From: Saccoglossus kowalevskii
Lineage: Eukaryota; Hemichordata; Enteropneusta; Harrimaniidae
DNA: 28,139 nt
Assembly (NCBI RefSeq): GCF_000003605.2
Contig: NW_003121421.1
Location: 60,160 to 88,298 of the forward strand
Direction of reading: 5' to 3'
The first letter of the stretch is position 1; each line of letters starts with the position of its first letter. Shown here piece by piece: positions 1-10,971 of this stretch. A model generated the notes under the pieces. That model had not been told where the DNA came from, ran no database searches, and worked only from the letters and a program-made list of their open reading frames with translations. The position numbers and the translations under genes are program-made.

Positions 1-510
1 ATGTCGCATACGACTTATGTACCACTTCCGTGTCACTGAGAATGTTCTAGAACCGTACTGTGTCTGGGTGGAATATTCTAGATTTTGTTTAGAAACTGGT
101 TGAATAGGTAATAGAACACTGTAGGAGGCAATAGAAGGTAATGGAACATTCTAGAAATTGGTAGTAAGTTCCAGACTCATTATCTATGCTGATGTAATGG
201 TCTATTTATAGACAGTGTGGGTATATATAGGAGAGTTGTTCAGCACTGAGATCAGATCGGAGATCTCGTTGAATTGTATTGGAGTTGAAGTATCTAGATA
301 TTGGAGTAGTGGAGTTTTACCGCGTTATTGTACTTCATGTTTGCAGAGTATAATAATACCAGTACCAGTTGAAACCTCATCTGTTGGCTCCGTATTCGTA
401 TTTTATCATCGCCGCCAGGGAAGTCTTTCTGTTACTGTTGCCATTTTGGTATTTGAACCATCACACCTGTACTATACCAATTACGGTAATATTACGTTGC
501 GTGTGACACG
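1..510. other. non-coding stretch, nothing recognised
   Basis: No exon-like reading frame with splice signals is visible on either strand, and the open frames here are short and resemble no family I know. The sequence just before 511 leads into a dispersed repeat described separately. Confidence 0.5.
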
Positions 511-1168
511 TTCGAGTTGAGTTACTAGTAATTACAAGCCTGATTTACATTTTTCTTGTGGTGTTTTTCGTCAGTGCGTTGGGAAATAGCATAATAGACC
601 ATTTTCCGTTCACTGCGAGAATCACGCGTTATGCGTGAAATCGAACGTAAAAACAGGACAAACAAAGGTCATAGCGTCGTAGTCGCGTCAAACATCGCGT
701 GGGATTCGACAAACGCGAAAGTATTTGGGGGGACATTTCCATGCTTAATAATGTGCTGTACACATTTGATGATAGGCAATTTCGATTAAGTAAGGGTATT
801 CGGAAGCAATATTCCTCTGTCGAAGATCGGCCGGTCAATGTAAGCTACGAAATAAAGAAATTCTAGTTCAAAATCAAATCGTTCGATTTTTGTGGCAGAC
901 GTTCGACGCGCGTCTTTCATGCATCTCGCGAGATCTCGCAATTGTACGGAAAATCACCTATTATATTGCGTCAGTGAAAGAGGCTGGTGAGACTGTGTCA
1001 CAACGCGTTCTATTTACTACCAACGCGCGTGGTCGGCGCCTCTGATTGCGTTTATTTTTGTATTTTTAATTTCAAAATGTATCACTGGCTGCGTTTTTTG
1101 TTTTTTTGTTTTTTTTTGTTACGTCTCGCAAATGAACGTCCAAGCTGACCTTGTTTTGGCTGTAAATG
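511..1168 (+). repeat. dispersed repeat, single-arm relative of the 26-kb foldback element
   Basis: Bases 511-594 (starting TTCGAGTTGAGTTACTAG) match 26528-26625. Bases 961-1168 match 26628-26818, sharing the blocks CAACGCGTTCTATTTA, CCAACGCGCGTGGTCGG and TGTATCACTGGCTGCG. In the right-hand copy the two blocks are practically contiguous; here they are separated by about 365 bp that has its own inverted-repeat ends. The inverted partner arm present at 26048-26237 is missing here. No coding capacity is visible, so this is most likely a non-autonomous transposable element fragment. Confidence 0.75.
595..960. mobile_element. MITE-like TIR element inserted in the dispersed repeat
   Basis: The left end reads TAGACCATTTTCCGTT. 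The right end, reverse-complemented, reads TAGGTGATTTTCCGTA. The two ends form imperfect terminal inverted repeats beginning at TA dinucleotides (595-596 and 959-960). The related repeat at 26528-26818 lacks this segment, so that copy resembles an empty site, although the TA itself does not restore perfectly. Further in, the left end continues with CTGCGAGAATCACGCG and the right end with GCGAGATCTCGCGAGA. These match the ends of the 1.04-kb element at 16208-17245, so both belong to one family. No ORF is visible inside; it would need a transposase supplied in trans. Confidence 0.7.
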
Positions 1169-2043
1169 ACAACTGAAGCGTTTCATACATATTATCTATC
1201 AATTGGTCCGGTCCTTAAACACGAAACTTATTTTAGTTAAAATGAAGCACTCTTTCCACGTCTTTATGAAACGCACGTGAATTTTTCTAAGAGCTTTTTA
1301 GTAAACAAGATAGATGCACATTTTGTCAACTGTGATACACTTACCTATTCAACGGATACACTTACCTGTCTTCATGGTTTCTACAGTTAAACAGTTTGCA
1401 GCCAAAAAAAAAAAACAGTAAAAAATCCAAGAACAAATCTCCAAAACAATTTTTCCAGTGAAATTACGGGAAGGTCGAACAATATAACCATCCAATTAAA
1501 ACAACTAACGCGTTGCTTGAAAACAGAGAGGTTTGCAGTACTAGTTGATGTTAGCACAGGGCTGTATGGAAAAGATATGACCCCCCCCCAAAAAAAACGC
1601 CCTCTATCAGTCAAATGTATATCCCATAATTCTTTGCAAAATTCAATATTAACACATTTCTTCCCTATATGGAAAACGTGTGATTAAAGAAGTTTATGGT
1701 CGAATCCAAAATTTTCACCAAGCTAGGTGATTTTGATTTCCGACAACCGTGTCTCGTCATATGTTTGTGACTGTACCTAACTCCGTACCGCAGCCTCGTA
1801 ACATAGCTGGATGGTAACTCTGTATACAACTGACCCTCAAAACATTATGAATAAAACGGATAAACAAGAAAGAAATCTGATCATTTGACACCGAGAGATA
1901 GAGAATGTATGCAAGGTGTTGCAGGAACAATTGTTTACAAAATTCAAGAAAAGTAAAAATGTATAAACAAGAAATACACCGCGAAAACAATGCACTGCCC
2001 CCCATAATTTCAAATGTTTGACACCTAACAAGAGCCCGACTAA
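1169..2043. other. non-coding stretch
   Basis: No supported gene. The stretch holds homopolymer runs (As near 1405-1415; Cs then As near 1581-1598). A GC-rich hairpin, ACCCGG..CCGGGT, lies at about 2044-2062, directly before the next element. Confidence 0.5.
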
Positions 2044-2063
2044 ACCCGGTTTCGTCCCGGGTC

Positions 2064-2614
2064 TTCAGTTAAGGTAGAAGCCTAGTCATAATTTTTGACA
2101 AAATTGGTCATAAATCGCATGACAATGTTAATTAGTTTATTATGTACAATCATGAAGATAATGTCCCATGGTACAATGAAATAGCATTATTTTGTGTGTT
2201 ACAATTATGCCTTTTGAGAAACGTGTCCCAATATTTCTTAAAAAATGTTATTTTTAGACCAATTCCATAGAACATAATGTTAAAGAAAAATTGCATTTTT
2301 TGACACTTATTAAAACCCAGATTTTTGTAATAATTCAGAACAACAAAAGGTACCCCATCATTAACAGGCTAGATTTTGAGATATTGCATAATATCACTGC
2401 CATAGGAACCTAGGGTAAAAGTGTTATAATAGTGTCGAAATGGCGACTTTCTACTAAAATACAACCATCAATTTCTCGAAAAAAAAGGCTGGTGACCCCC
2501 AACTGTTTTTTAGGTCAATATCCTTATACTAGTATTGCCTTGGAGTACAATTTATTGCAAAATAAATAAATCCTGGGTTTTATAATTTATGAGTAGGCTT
2601 CTACCTTAACTGAA
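2064..2614. mobile_element. 551-bp non-autonomous TIR element (MITE), copy 1
   Basis: A perfect 21-bp inverted repeat bounds the segment. The left end (2064-2084) contains CAGTTAAGGTAGAAGCCTA, and 2594-2614 is its exact reverse complement. The match continues imperfectly inward (GTCATAAT against CTCATAAAT). The interior is AT-rich and non-coding. A diverged relative lies at 20547-20954. The family is unnamed here. The perfect outer TIR suggests this copy is younger than the one at 20.5 kb. Confidence 0.85.
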
Positions 2615-2766
2615 CATTGAGTTACAGGCAAAACAGATTTGTTGTTTTGTTTAACGTTCCAATTTAGTAACTCGAATTTTAATTAACAGATAAAGAAATT
2701 CGAGTTATTAAGCAAAATTAAAAAAATCTATGTGGCGCGTAACTCTAAGTTCAGTTAACAGAATTT

Positions 2767-3027
2767 GTGTTTGTAGCCCGGGTGCGGGACCGCCAACGGT
2801 CATCTAGGCGCGCTCTACTGCTGGAGCGACGCGCTGTAAAACACACGCGCACTGAGTGGGCGCGCCGTTATTGCTGCACCTTGAGCACGCGCGGCACATA
2901 TAAACATTCGGCGTGGTCTACATATTCATATTTCAAGGTTGAATTTTCAGAAATAACGACGTTTATTGGGATTTTCCGCCTTATTACCATAGAGACGCTT
3001 TAGGATCATACGCTAAATTTCCTCAAA
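2767..3027 (+). promoter_or_regulatory. candidate CpG-rich promoter and 5' exon of gene A
   Basis: About 150 bp (2775-2930) is strikingly GC- and CpG-rich in an AT-rich setting. A TATAAA lies at 2899-2904 and a consensus splice donor, CTCAAA|GTAAGT, at 3027/3028. A strong acceptor (TGTATTTTACAG ending at 5234) lies 38 bp before the start codon of gene A. A model with transcription start near 2930, a non-coding exon ending at 3027 and an intron to 5234 fits these signals. It is inference only: no transcript is available, and the GC-rich block could instead be a repeat or a CpG-rich exon of something else. Confidence 0.35.
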
Positions 3028-3204
3028 GTAAGTATTAAAATATTATTTATTTCAGTTGGCATGGGAGTTTGATGCAGAGCGAACGATATTATACATATGG
3101 ATTTTCTGTTGCTCGTCTAACCAATGAATGACTCATATTTTCTGTTGTACATATTATTGAATTTCAGTGTGTATGTACTTTTGTGTTTTTTTCAAAGCAT
3201 ATAC

Positions 3205-3548
3205 CCCAGGGTCTATGGTTAAAGTAGAGTATGGATTATTACTTTCAGTTGTCGCAAAGCGTTTGCGTTTTAACTAACCGTTCACTCGGCACGAAAGTAG
3301 AAATATCATACTGAACACAAAAAAATACACAACACATGTACAACTGACACACGTATTAAATAAAATTCATAGCCAATAGATGAAAGAAAGACTATAAAAG
3401 GCATACCAGGCCAAATGTTTCGAGTACCTTCCGGGTCTGTGGTGCTGCACCCATATAAACAAAATATTATGATACAACACCAAGGTTTTCTAAGCTTAGT
3501 TAAAAAGGTCACTACAACCATAGACCCTCTTTTTAGAGGGTCTATGCT
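3205..3548. repeat. inverted repeat with terminal hairpin
   Basis: AGGGTCTATGGTT near 3208-3222 is the reverse complement of AACCATAGACCCT near 3517-3529. The right side immediately forms a tight hairpin, CATAGACCCTC-TTTTTA-GAGGGTCTATG. This may be a small MITE or foldback remnant of about 340 bp. No coding content. Confidence 0.5.
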
Positions 3549-3664
3549 ACAACAAAATAACAAGTAAATAGAGAAGTATACTTAATTGAGGGGGATGACT
3601 CTTCATTATATTTTGAGCTAGTACGCAGACAAAATATATAATAAATGTGAATTTATTGGTTTAC

Positions 3665-3930
3665 TAAATGTTTCAGACACAACAGTTATTATTTTTTTCT
3701 TAATTAATTCACTTAATAATATAACATTTCTAAATGTACAAAAAAAATATAGGGAGACATTTTTCAGTAAAATAAGGTTTTTTTTTGAAAAAAATATATA
3801 TAAAATGTTTCAGACACAAACTTATTTTTTTTAATTATACTCACCAATTAAAAAAAATCAGAAAATATTTCTGAATGTAAAACACAAGAAATATAAGTCG
3901 ATTCATTTATTCACTTAAAACAGATCAGAC
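3665..3930. repeat. imperfect direct repeat of about 135 bp, AT-rich
   Basis: AATGTTTCAGACACAA occurs near 3667 and again near 3804. In both copies T-rich and TTAATTA sequence and a CTAAATGTA / CTGAATGTA block follow. It looks like a decayed local tandem duplication. Confidence 0.45.
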
Positions 3931-5234
3931 AAAAATCTTATGATTTTTGTTTTTAAAAATTAATTCAAAATAGAATTTGTTCGTCCATGTTGATGCGTTA
4001 TTTTTGAAGACCCCAATCGCAACAAGTACGTATACGACATTTGATTCGTTAACCTATCAATGTATGTCTCCACATCAGTCTTGTACTATTTGAGAGTATA
4101 TTCCAAATCGTGCCGTTGTAATGGAGCTGCAATTCGTAATACTCACGAGTTTCTCGATGAGCACGTACTTATATGATGTTGGCCAATCATTCCACAATTT
4201 AGCTAAAAGTGTACAAAATTGATGGCATCCAGCTGTTATCGACATTTCAATATTGCCGTACTTTTAAGCAGTCTTGGGCACATGACGTAACAATCATGAT
4301 TTGTTTTTTTTTCTTTATTCAGAAAAGTGCGGTTTATGTCCATAACCATTATTAACACACTGTCTGATGGCTTCTTTTTTTCCATTGAGTTTAAAATGTC
4401 GACGTCGGTGGAGCTTTCAGTGGGCAATGTGTTCAATGGCTCCATTGAAAAGAATAAATATTCAAAATGAAATAGTGCTTAAAATCATTGTGGTGTGTGG
4501 CAACTGTCATAAAAATCGTTTTTGTTGTAGTTATGCATGTATATTCGAATATACATTTTGTTCGTAGTTGGCTTACTAATTACTCACTAATAACCGCGAC
4601 ACAGAGAATTTATCATCGAATGTATCATAGATTCGGGTTTATGGCAATGAATTATGTACAGATCACCATCTCATATGTCTCCGCTTGTTAGAGTGTACGT
4701 AGCGGCTCATTTTCTACTCAGCTACAAGGCGCCCACTCTATTGCAGCAAGAATGTACGTGCTTTGAAATGTACACTCTCAAAACGTGTTTCAAACAGACA
4801 TACCCTAGCTTGCATACAGTGATGATCAATAGTAATACAATGTATATTTCATTCGTCAACGATGTCCCAACATGGTTGAATGGCAGTCGTCTCGGTGTGC
4901 CATATATTTCAAGAATGAGCCAATTCAAAAGAGGGAAAAAGCATGATTACGATGTGGTGACATGCAGCGATGCTATAGCAAAATGTATGTCGTGACTGGC
5001 AGTATACTGTCGTTTTATATATATTCAAATCCGAGTTTTGAAAATATGTGAGCCTTACTCTGTTCTACAGAAACTGTCCCCAGAATAAACGTGTGCCACA
5101 TTTCTTAAAATGTCATAATTCAATTCGTCATATCACTGACCTGTAAAACTAATAAATATAAATATATACTGGTAAATACTATGATCATGTGACCTAAGCA
5201 ATTTAAAGGTATGTTATTGTTCTGTATTTTACAG
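3931..5234. other. non-coding stretch upstream of gene A
   Basis: The longest open frame (4654-4995) has no recognisable family, no splice-site support and ordinary AT-rich composition, so I treat it as chance. The stretch ends in a good splice acceptor (TGTATTTTACAG, ending at 5234) directly before the first coding exon of gene A, so part of it is probably that gene's first intron. Confidence 0.45.
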
Positions 5235-5272
5235 GTATTTATTTGAACAAGACAACATCATCCCCACTCACC

Positions 5273-7200
5273 ATGATACATCGCGATGATCTAAGTATTG
5301 TATTGATATTGACTGGACTGCTAACAATCTGCGTCAGCGCACCATGTTACGTGTACTGCCCAGGTTCTTTGCCTAGGAACATCGCTGCGCCGCTCTGGGC
5401 GGGAAGTACGGTAAGTTCACACAACTACAATATCGCTCTGCATTATGCAATACTGTACTGTACTGAATTGTATAGTAAAAACACTTTCTCATATGTATCG
5501 TATTTCATAATTGAATGTCCGTCTCTAATAACAAGTAGTGCGGTCACGCACCCACTGATACAAAATTCACAAGAGTAGTTCAATTTGTAGATTGATTTTG
5601 TAAATCTACGTACGACTAAGTAAAATATTACTTTCATGATACCAGATATAATTTCATATAACATGATGTATATTTATTATAATGGCATGGAAATAATCAG
5701 CTAAATAGTGTTATTTCCATGGCACCAATGTCCTGACATTTACCCAATATAGGATCATTCGGTTTCACAAAGGTCATTTTCGATTAGTATTATATATGCT
5801 AGAATTTGAACAAAAATGCAACTTTTAAAAGTGAAATAACACACGTATGAATTTCAGGTAGTTTTCAGTGAAATAGTTTTTATCATGGTAGACAAAACAT
5901 CGTAATTATCCATGGCGTGAATTTCAACAGATTTTGAGTTGGGTGAATAGCTAATAACTAAAATCAGTTTTCATGATTTTTAGTAATTGCGGAGTAAACG
6001 TATTATATGCATTCATAGTTTCTGATAATCGTTTAATTGTATTTGTGTATTAACTAAGGTATTGCCATTGGTTACTTCTAGGCCATTATTGCAGGTATTC
6101 TTGGAATCGCTGTGAGTCCACATGCAAAGAAAAACGAACATCGCCCTGAGGTGAGTTCATTGAACCATTGCCTTGAAACGAGTAACGTCATTGGCCGACT
6201 GCACGCGTACCACAGATAATGACGAGACACAACGCAACGCATTATGGACGAGTAATACCAATGCCTCGTACTTACTATGTCATGTGCACTTTTTTTTAAA
6301 CTAACAATATTTCTCACAGACTGACTAGACATCAGTATGTGGTTCGATTATAACTGATTCTTTAGAATCATTCCAAGGTCTATGGTATAGGCTAACATGC
6401 TGGGTGATTTGCAGAATCGTGTATGTACATCACGTGTTATTAAGAAGACAATTACATAATAGTTTTGTTTTGTTTTGGTAAGCAAATACTAGTACACATT
6501 TAGACGCAGTCATTCTACAAAAACGAAACTCACAAACATATCTTTTCACAGTACTTTGTGATGCACATCGCGTATTGCGTCGTCTCCTTGGGTGGTGTGT
6601 TTACATTTATCTACGGTGCATGGGGAGCTTTAGTGCTGAGAAAACATCTACCAGAAGCCCACATGGCATATATCCTGTACATGAGTTCTGGTTGCACGGG
6701 AATATTGTTAACAACCATAAGTATTCTCAACTATTTGGACTTCATCGATTGCTGTTATACCCCGCTAGAGAAAGAGGTACTTTATTGATATGTTTATGCT
6801 GTTTAATATTTTAAAACTGATGTTTACAGACGTAGCTGTCTTGTATTACGGTGTCTGAGAATTCTACGCCAGGCTCATATTATTTTCCCAATATATTAAG
6901 AAATATACATGCAGTCTCACAAAGAAATCTCCTGTGGGTAGAATATTTTAACATATTTTAAGTCTCCATGCGTATGTTTGTATGACTGAAGTTGCTGCTA
7001 ATCTCCTTCCGATCAGGTTGTTCGTAAGAATGACTTGTAAGTTAACAGCGTATTTGACAGTGGTGCTCAAAATATTAATTAATTAATCAATGACCTGATA
7101 CATTTTTTCATCTGCTTTAATATTTCAGAAGTTGGATTTGGCAGCTACTTTCAATCTGGACGACGCCCACGCCAAACCCGAACGAAACAACGCTGTATGA
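5273..7200 (+). CDS. gene A: CD20/MS4A-like four-transmembrane protein (4 exons)
   Basis: Coding exons are 5273-5410, 6082-6150, 6552-6776 and 7129-7200, giving 167 aa. Introns are GTAAGT..CTAG, GTGAGT..ACAG and GTACTT..TCAG, all phase 0. The start is the first ATG after the acceptor at 5234, with good context (CTCACCATG). Exon 1 gives TM1 (about residues 7-30) and the block LPRNIAAPLWAGST. Exon 2 completes TM2 (AIIAGILGIAV). Exon 3 holds TM3 and TM4 (about residues 74-129). Exon 4 is a short polar 23-residue tail. Order, phases and the P-L-W motif match genes C and D, and the small loop ahead of P-L-W followed by TM2 recalls CD20/MS4A proteins. It is the most diverged copy: it has Cys pairs (CYVYC, CC) and lacks the long Pro-rich tail. 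It is probably a membrane protein; no biochemical role can be assigned. A different four-TM family is possible. Confidence 0.75.
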
Positions 7201-7497
7201 AAAGTAATTCAATGACGTTTTGTGAGGCGTTCGACTGAAATCACAGCAGTTCTTTTATAGTGCAGTACTGTTTGGTTTTTGTTAGACTGGAGAGATCGAT
7301 TGGTGCCACAGAGGGCGCCATATCTAGACTGTTTATTGAACTGCAGAGAAAAACATAAAGTGCCGGGAAGGTGAAATTTGTACATTCGCACACTCTATAC
7401 TAAGACGGACTTAAAATATTTATACTTCGCTTCACTAACTTAAAATAATAATTAATAATTGTTGATATTTTTAACTATCAATATTAAAAATATTTGT

Positions 7498-7503
7498 AAT
7501 AAA
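7498..7503 (+). terminator. polyadenylation signal of gene A
   Basis: AATAAA lies about 300 bp after the gene A stop codon in AT-rich 3' sequence. This is a typical position for 3'-end formation. Confidence 0.55.
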
Positions 7504-10185
7504 CATAATATTAACCTGTAGAATATTTTGATATGATACTCAAAAAAATATTCAAATTTGATAAGGTCATGCACGTGTGTATATATCACCTATATGACTG
7601 GGTCTGTTCCGACGTAGCAATCCTACAAGACACGTACGCGTCTACAAGAAAATGTCTAAAACATCATGATGGATTCAATTTATTTCAAATTGGAGTCACA
7701 ATCACAATCGTGCTGCGATTTAGATAAATATTATGAGTGGCATACTCTCTTAGCTTTTTTTTTTACGCCCACTTGGGAATAGCATCTGACGATCATTCAG
7801 ATGGAGCACTCGTTCTGTCTCCCTATCATCGTAGAGGGCGTTACGTACATGCCTGTGAAAATACGAATAACGTGACGGAGACGACATAGTATCATGTTTG
7901 ACAGTGTTCTATAACTGCGAGGCAGTAAACGGTCATTATAATCCTCACGATGAAAATTATATCATTCAATGATCCCGAATGTTGGGCACCAACATCTTTC
8001 TGTCAGTGTTCGAGTTCATGGAGTTTGTTGAGGAGTATACCTCGTGATCACAATGTTTTACATCCATCTAAGTTAAGACGTGTGACGTTCAATTCATTGA
8101 TGGGATTTGATCAATGGACTTAAATATTGATTAATACAGTTTGACGAATAAGGGTTGGGTTCGGATCAAACAAACAGGAATTCTCACATGAGAACACGTT
8201 AAATTGTGGCGTCCATATACTAGTAATAATTTCCTAGATCCCTCGCCCCATATGACAGTATAACAATTACCAATCTATTCACAAAATATCATCAATCTAT
8301 TCAAACTTTTATTAAACTGTATTGATTAATGTTTTGTTTAATTCTAGTGTAATTGAAATTAACTTGAAAACAATCGAGACAAATGAAATGCTTTACAAGT
8401 GTTCATTATTTCATAGTTAACAATTTATATTATTTTGATTCAAAACAAATGTAGGGAACACCAAAGGATAGAAAGGTGTTGTGATCTCGGAACAACGACT
8501 TCGCTGCTTAAAATATAACCACCCTCTCCACGACTTCTACGGAAAGTTTCATGTCAGCTTCTTTAAGGTTTGCAGTGGGGAATTATGACAAGTAACACCA
8601 TGGCTTAACTTGTCTCTCATTACTTGCGCTGCAAATTAATTGTTCGGTGTGTAACAAACAAATAGTTACCTCATTATCGGCCAATGCTGTAAAATATTTT
8701 ATTTCCGCTTGGAATTTATTTTCGCTGAAGGGTTGATTCAGTGAAAAGTATTTTATAGTATTCAATAATCCCAAAAAAAGAAATTATTCGGGAAGTTGTC
8801 CGAGGCATAGAAACTGATTATTTATATTTATTTGTTATATCATTGACATTATATGGTAATCGTAGTAGGTATTCAAAATAGCTAGACGTTTAGAGCAATG
8901 GCTTAGAAGAACATGTATTTATCATCACGGAAACCACAAGTAAACAACATTAAACGACGCTTTTGGAGCAATTATTTTATTCCGTCATATAGTACTAATA
9001 TGTAATACCAGCTAGACAGACACTAATGTAAATAGTATGCAAACGGCTAGAGATATTTTTTGTACAGAGAAAAAAACAAACAATATTACATCTTTCAGAC
9101 TACAGATTTATATACTGTAATAACACTATTTGATTTGTATTTATTTGGCACCACATTACAATGTGGCTATTTCCAAAAATATCCTTGGAACAAAACTGAT
9201 CCTAGCAAGTTACATCGTCCGTATACAAAGCAGATTGCCAGACACATGGGACAAAAGGCGGGGCGACCGCAGAACAAGAAATGATATTTAAATAATAACA
9301 CATGCTTGTGAGGGTAATATCGGCGAGGGCATCATCAATTATGGTCATGATCAACAGCCCGAAGGCAGACAACAAATCGTGATATTGCCCGAATAACCAT
9401 GTGTTATTTATTTTATCACATCGAACAGACATCCACCATGACAATCACAGCTACCATACATCACTCACACCCGCTCTCCCACAAAATAACAACTCTTATA
9501 TTGAAGTATGCAATATTTTATTTTATCTATTATAACAAGTTTCACATTACTTAATAACATACATACATTGTTTGCTGAAAAAACAACGAAATACACTCAG
9601 TAAATGTTATTTTCAGCCATGTATAGTCTATTTATTTGAACCGTGTTTCAGCAGTGTGGATCACTCAAATTATCGAGAATAACATTTTTGAAATGAACTG
9701 AGAAATTCTCAAACGCAAGTTATTTGATCACTATACAGATAAAAAATGTCAGAGTGCCATGGAAGTGACTGAAATTACCTTCTCACGAACGTACCACACC
9801 TACAAGCCACACAGCTTTGTTTAGAGCGTTTTCGCGTAGAACGCGCTGCAGCGACCCCGGCTGCGACGTTTCAGTGGCGGCTTTGCCGTACATTTTCGCT
9901 CCATATAAAAAATACCCTATACATCAAAACAGAGTATCTTACTTAATATCCATTCTGGCACGTTCACTGTCTATTTCGGATGGCTAAAGTTCCTTCAAAA
10001 CCCTGAAAGCAACCCCGAAAGCAACAGCGGCCAGAGCAGCACCAGTGCAGCGAACGACAATTTGTTATGCGCAGTATCGTTGCGCAGTAGTTTCAGTGAC
10101 GTCATCCATGTGATATACCCATGTAATATCCACTTGGCGGGCAATATACCATGTAATATCCATTTTTATTCCATGTCATGTGACC
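7504..10185. other. 2.7-kb gene-free stretch between genes A and B
   Basis: I searched by eye for the family signature exons (P-x-W before a GT donor; A-I-x-x-G-x-x-G after an acceptor) and found none. The open frames are short. Near 10119-10162 the block CCATGTAATATCCA occurs twice. The missing membrane exons of gene B are therefore not evident here. Confidence 0.45.
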
Positions 10186-10192
10186 GAGTCAA

Positions 10193-10316
10193 CCAATCAT
10201 AGCATGCGTAACAGCAGTGAGATGTGATAATCATAAATTCCACATTCACATCGCAGGATTATATATATAGAGCACCACTAGCGATGGCAAAGGGATATAA
10301 ATTCGCCAGCGAGAAG
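10193..10316 (+). promoter_or_regulatory. candidate promoter and 5' exon of gene B
   Basis: A CCAAT box (10193-10197) is followed by TATATATATAG (10260-10270). An ATG lies at 10284 in good context (GCGATGG), with an 11-codon open stretch to a splice donor, GAGAAG|GTATGA, at 10316/10317. Depending on the transcription start this exon is either non-coding leader or codes for 11 residues in phase 0. Its end phase fits an exon beginning at 10918. No 11-residue match to the other copies is visible. Confidence 0.4.
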
Positions 10317-10971
10317 GTATGATGCGACGTTTTCTACCGTAACTCTATTTGGGGGGGGGGGTCACATTATTATATTACAACAACACAAATGTAGTAGCTG
10401 AGTAATAATTTGGGTTGCCTATACACTTGTTTATAATGTGTTTGTATCTTATGGAAACTAGAATACCGTATACCAACACCAGAATCCGGACTGTCCGCAC
10501 TCGATGCTAAATGTGACGTGTCATTTAGCATTCACTTTTTTTTCAATTTAAATATCTCAATATTTCCATTACATGACAATACTGTTTCTGGTGATATTAA
10601 CAACGATCGATTCTTGCATGTTTTGTAAAAATCATTACATCTGGGCGTTTGTTTTATATTTTTGAATAGTATTTTAATAGTATTGGTAGGGGATTACTCG
10701 TCATGAGTTATTTTTTTCTATTAATTCCAATACTACGTAGGATTTGCTCCACAGTCTCTCACGTAAACAATATACCATATTTGTCTTTTGATTGTGTTTG
10801 CTGAATTTTCCTTTATAGTGGTAATGTCCACGCCTTCACTATCTGTCATACACCAATACATGGAAACTGTTGCAGCGGCTGAGCTAGGCACTGATGTTCT
10901 CTATGCTACCAGTTTAGGAGCTGAATTGTAGAGTTAAGCGGGTTATTATAGTGGGTGTTTCGCGTGACACC

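Noticed and set aside
215-520. 101-codon open frame near the left edge
   Set aside because: No start in good context, no family resemblance, and its end overlaps the dispersed repeat beginning at 511.
4654-4995. 113-codon open frame
   Set aside because: No recognisable motif, no splice or promoter support, and a length that can arise by chance in this sequence; overlapping frames on both strands are equally open.
10837-10932. Short open frame starting near 10827 (ATGTCCACGCC) ending at the TAG near 10930 as the first exon of gene B
   Set aside because: No usable donor before the stop leaves room for an intron to 10972, and there is no similarity to other first exons.
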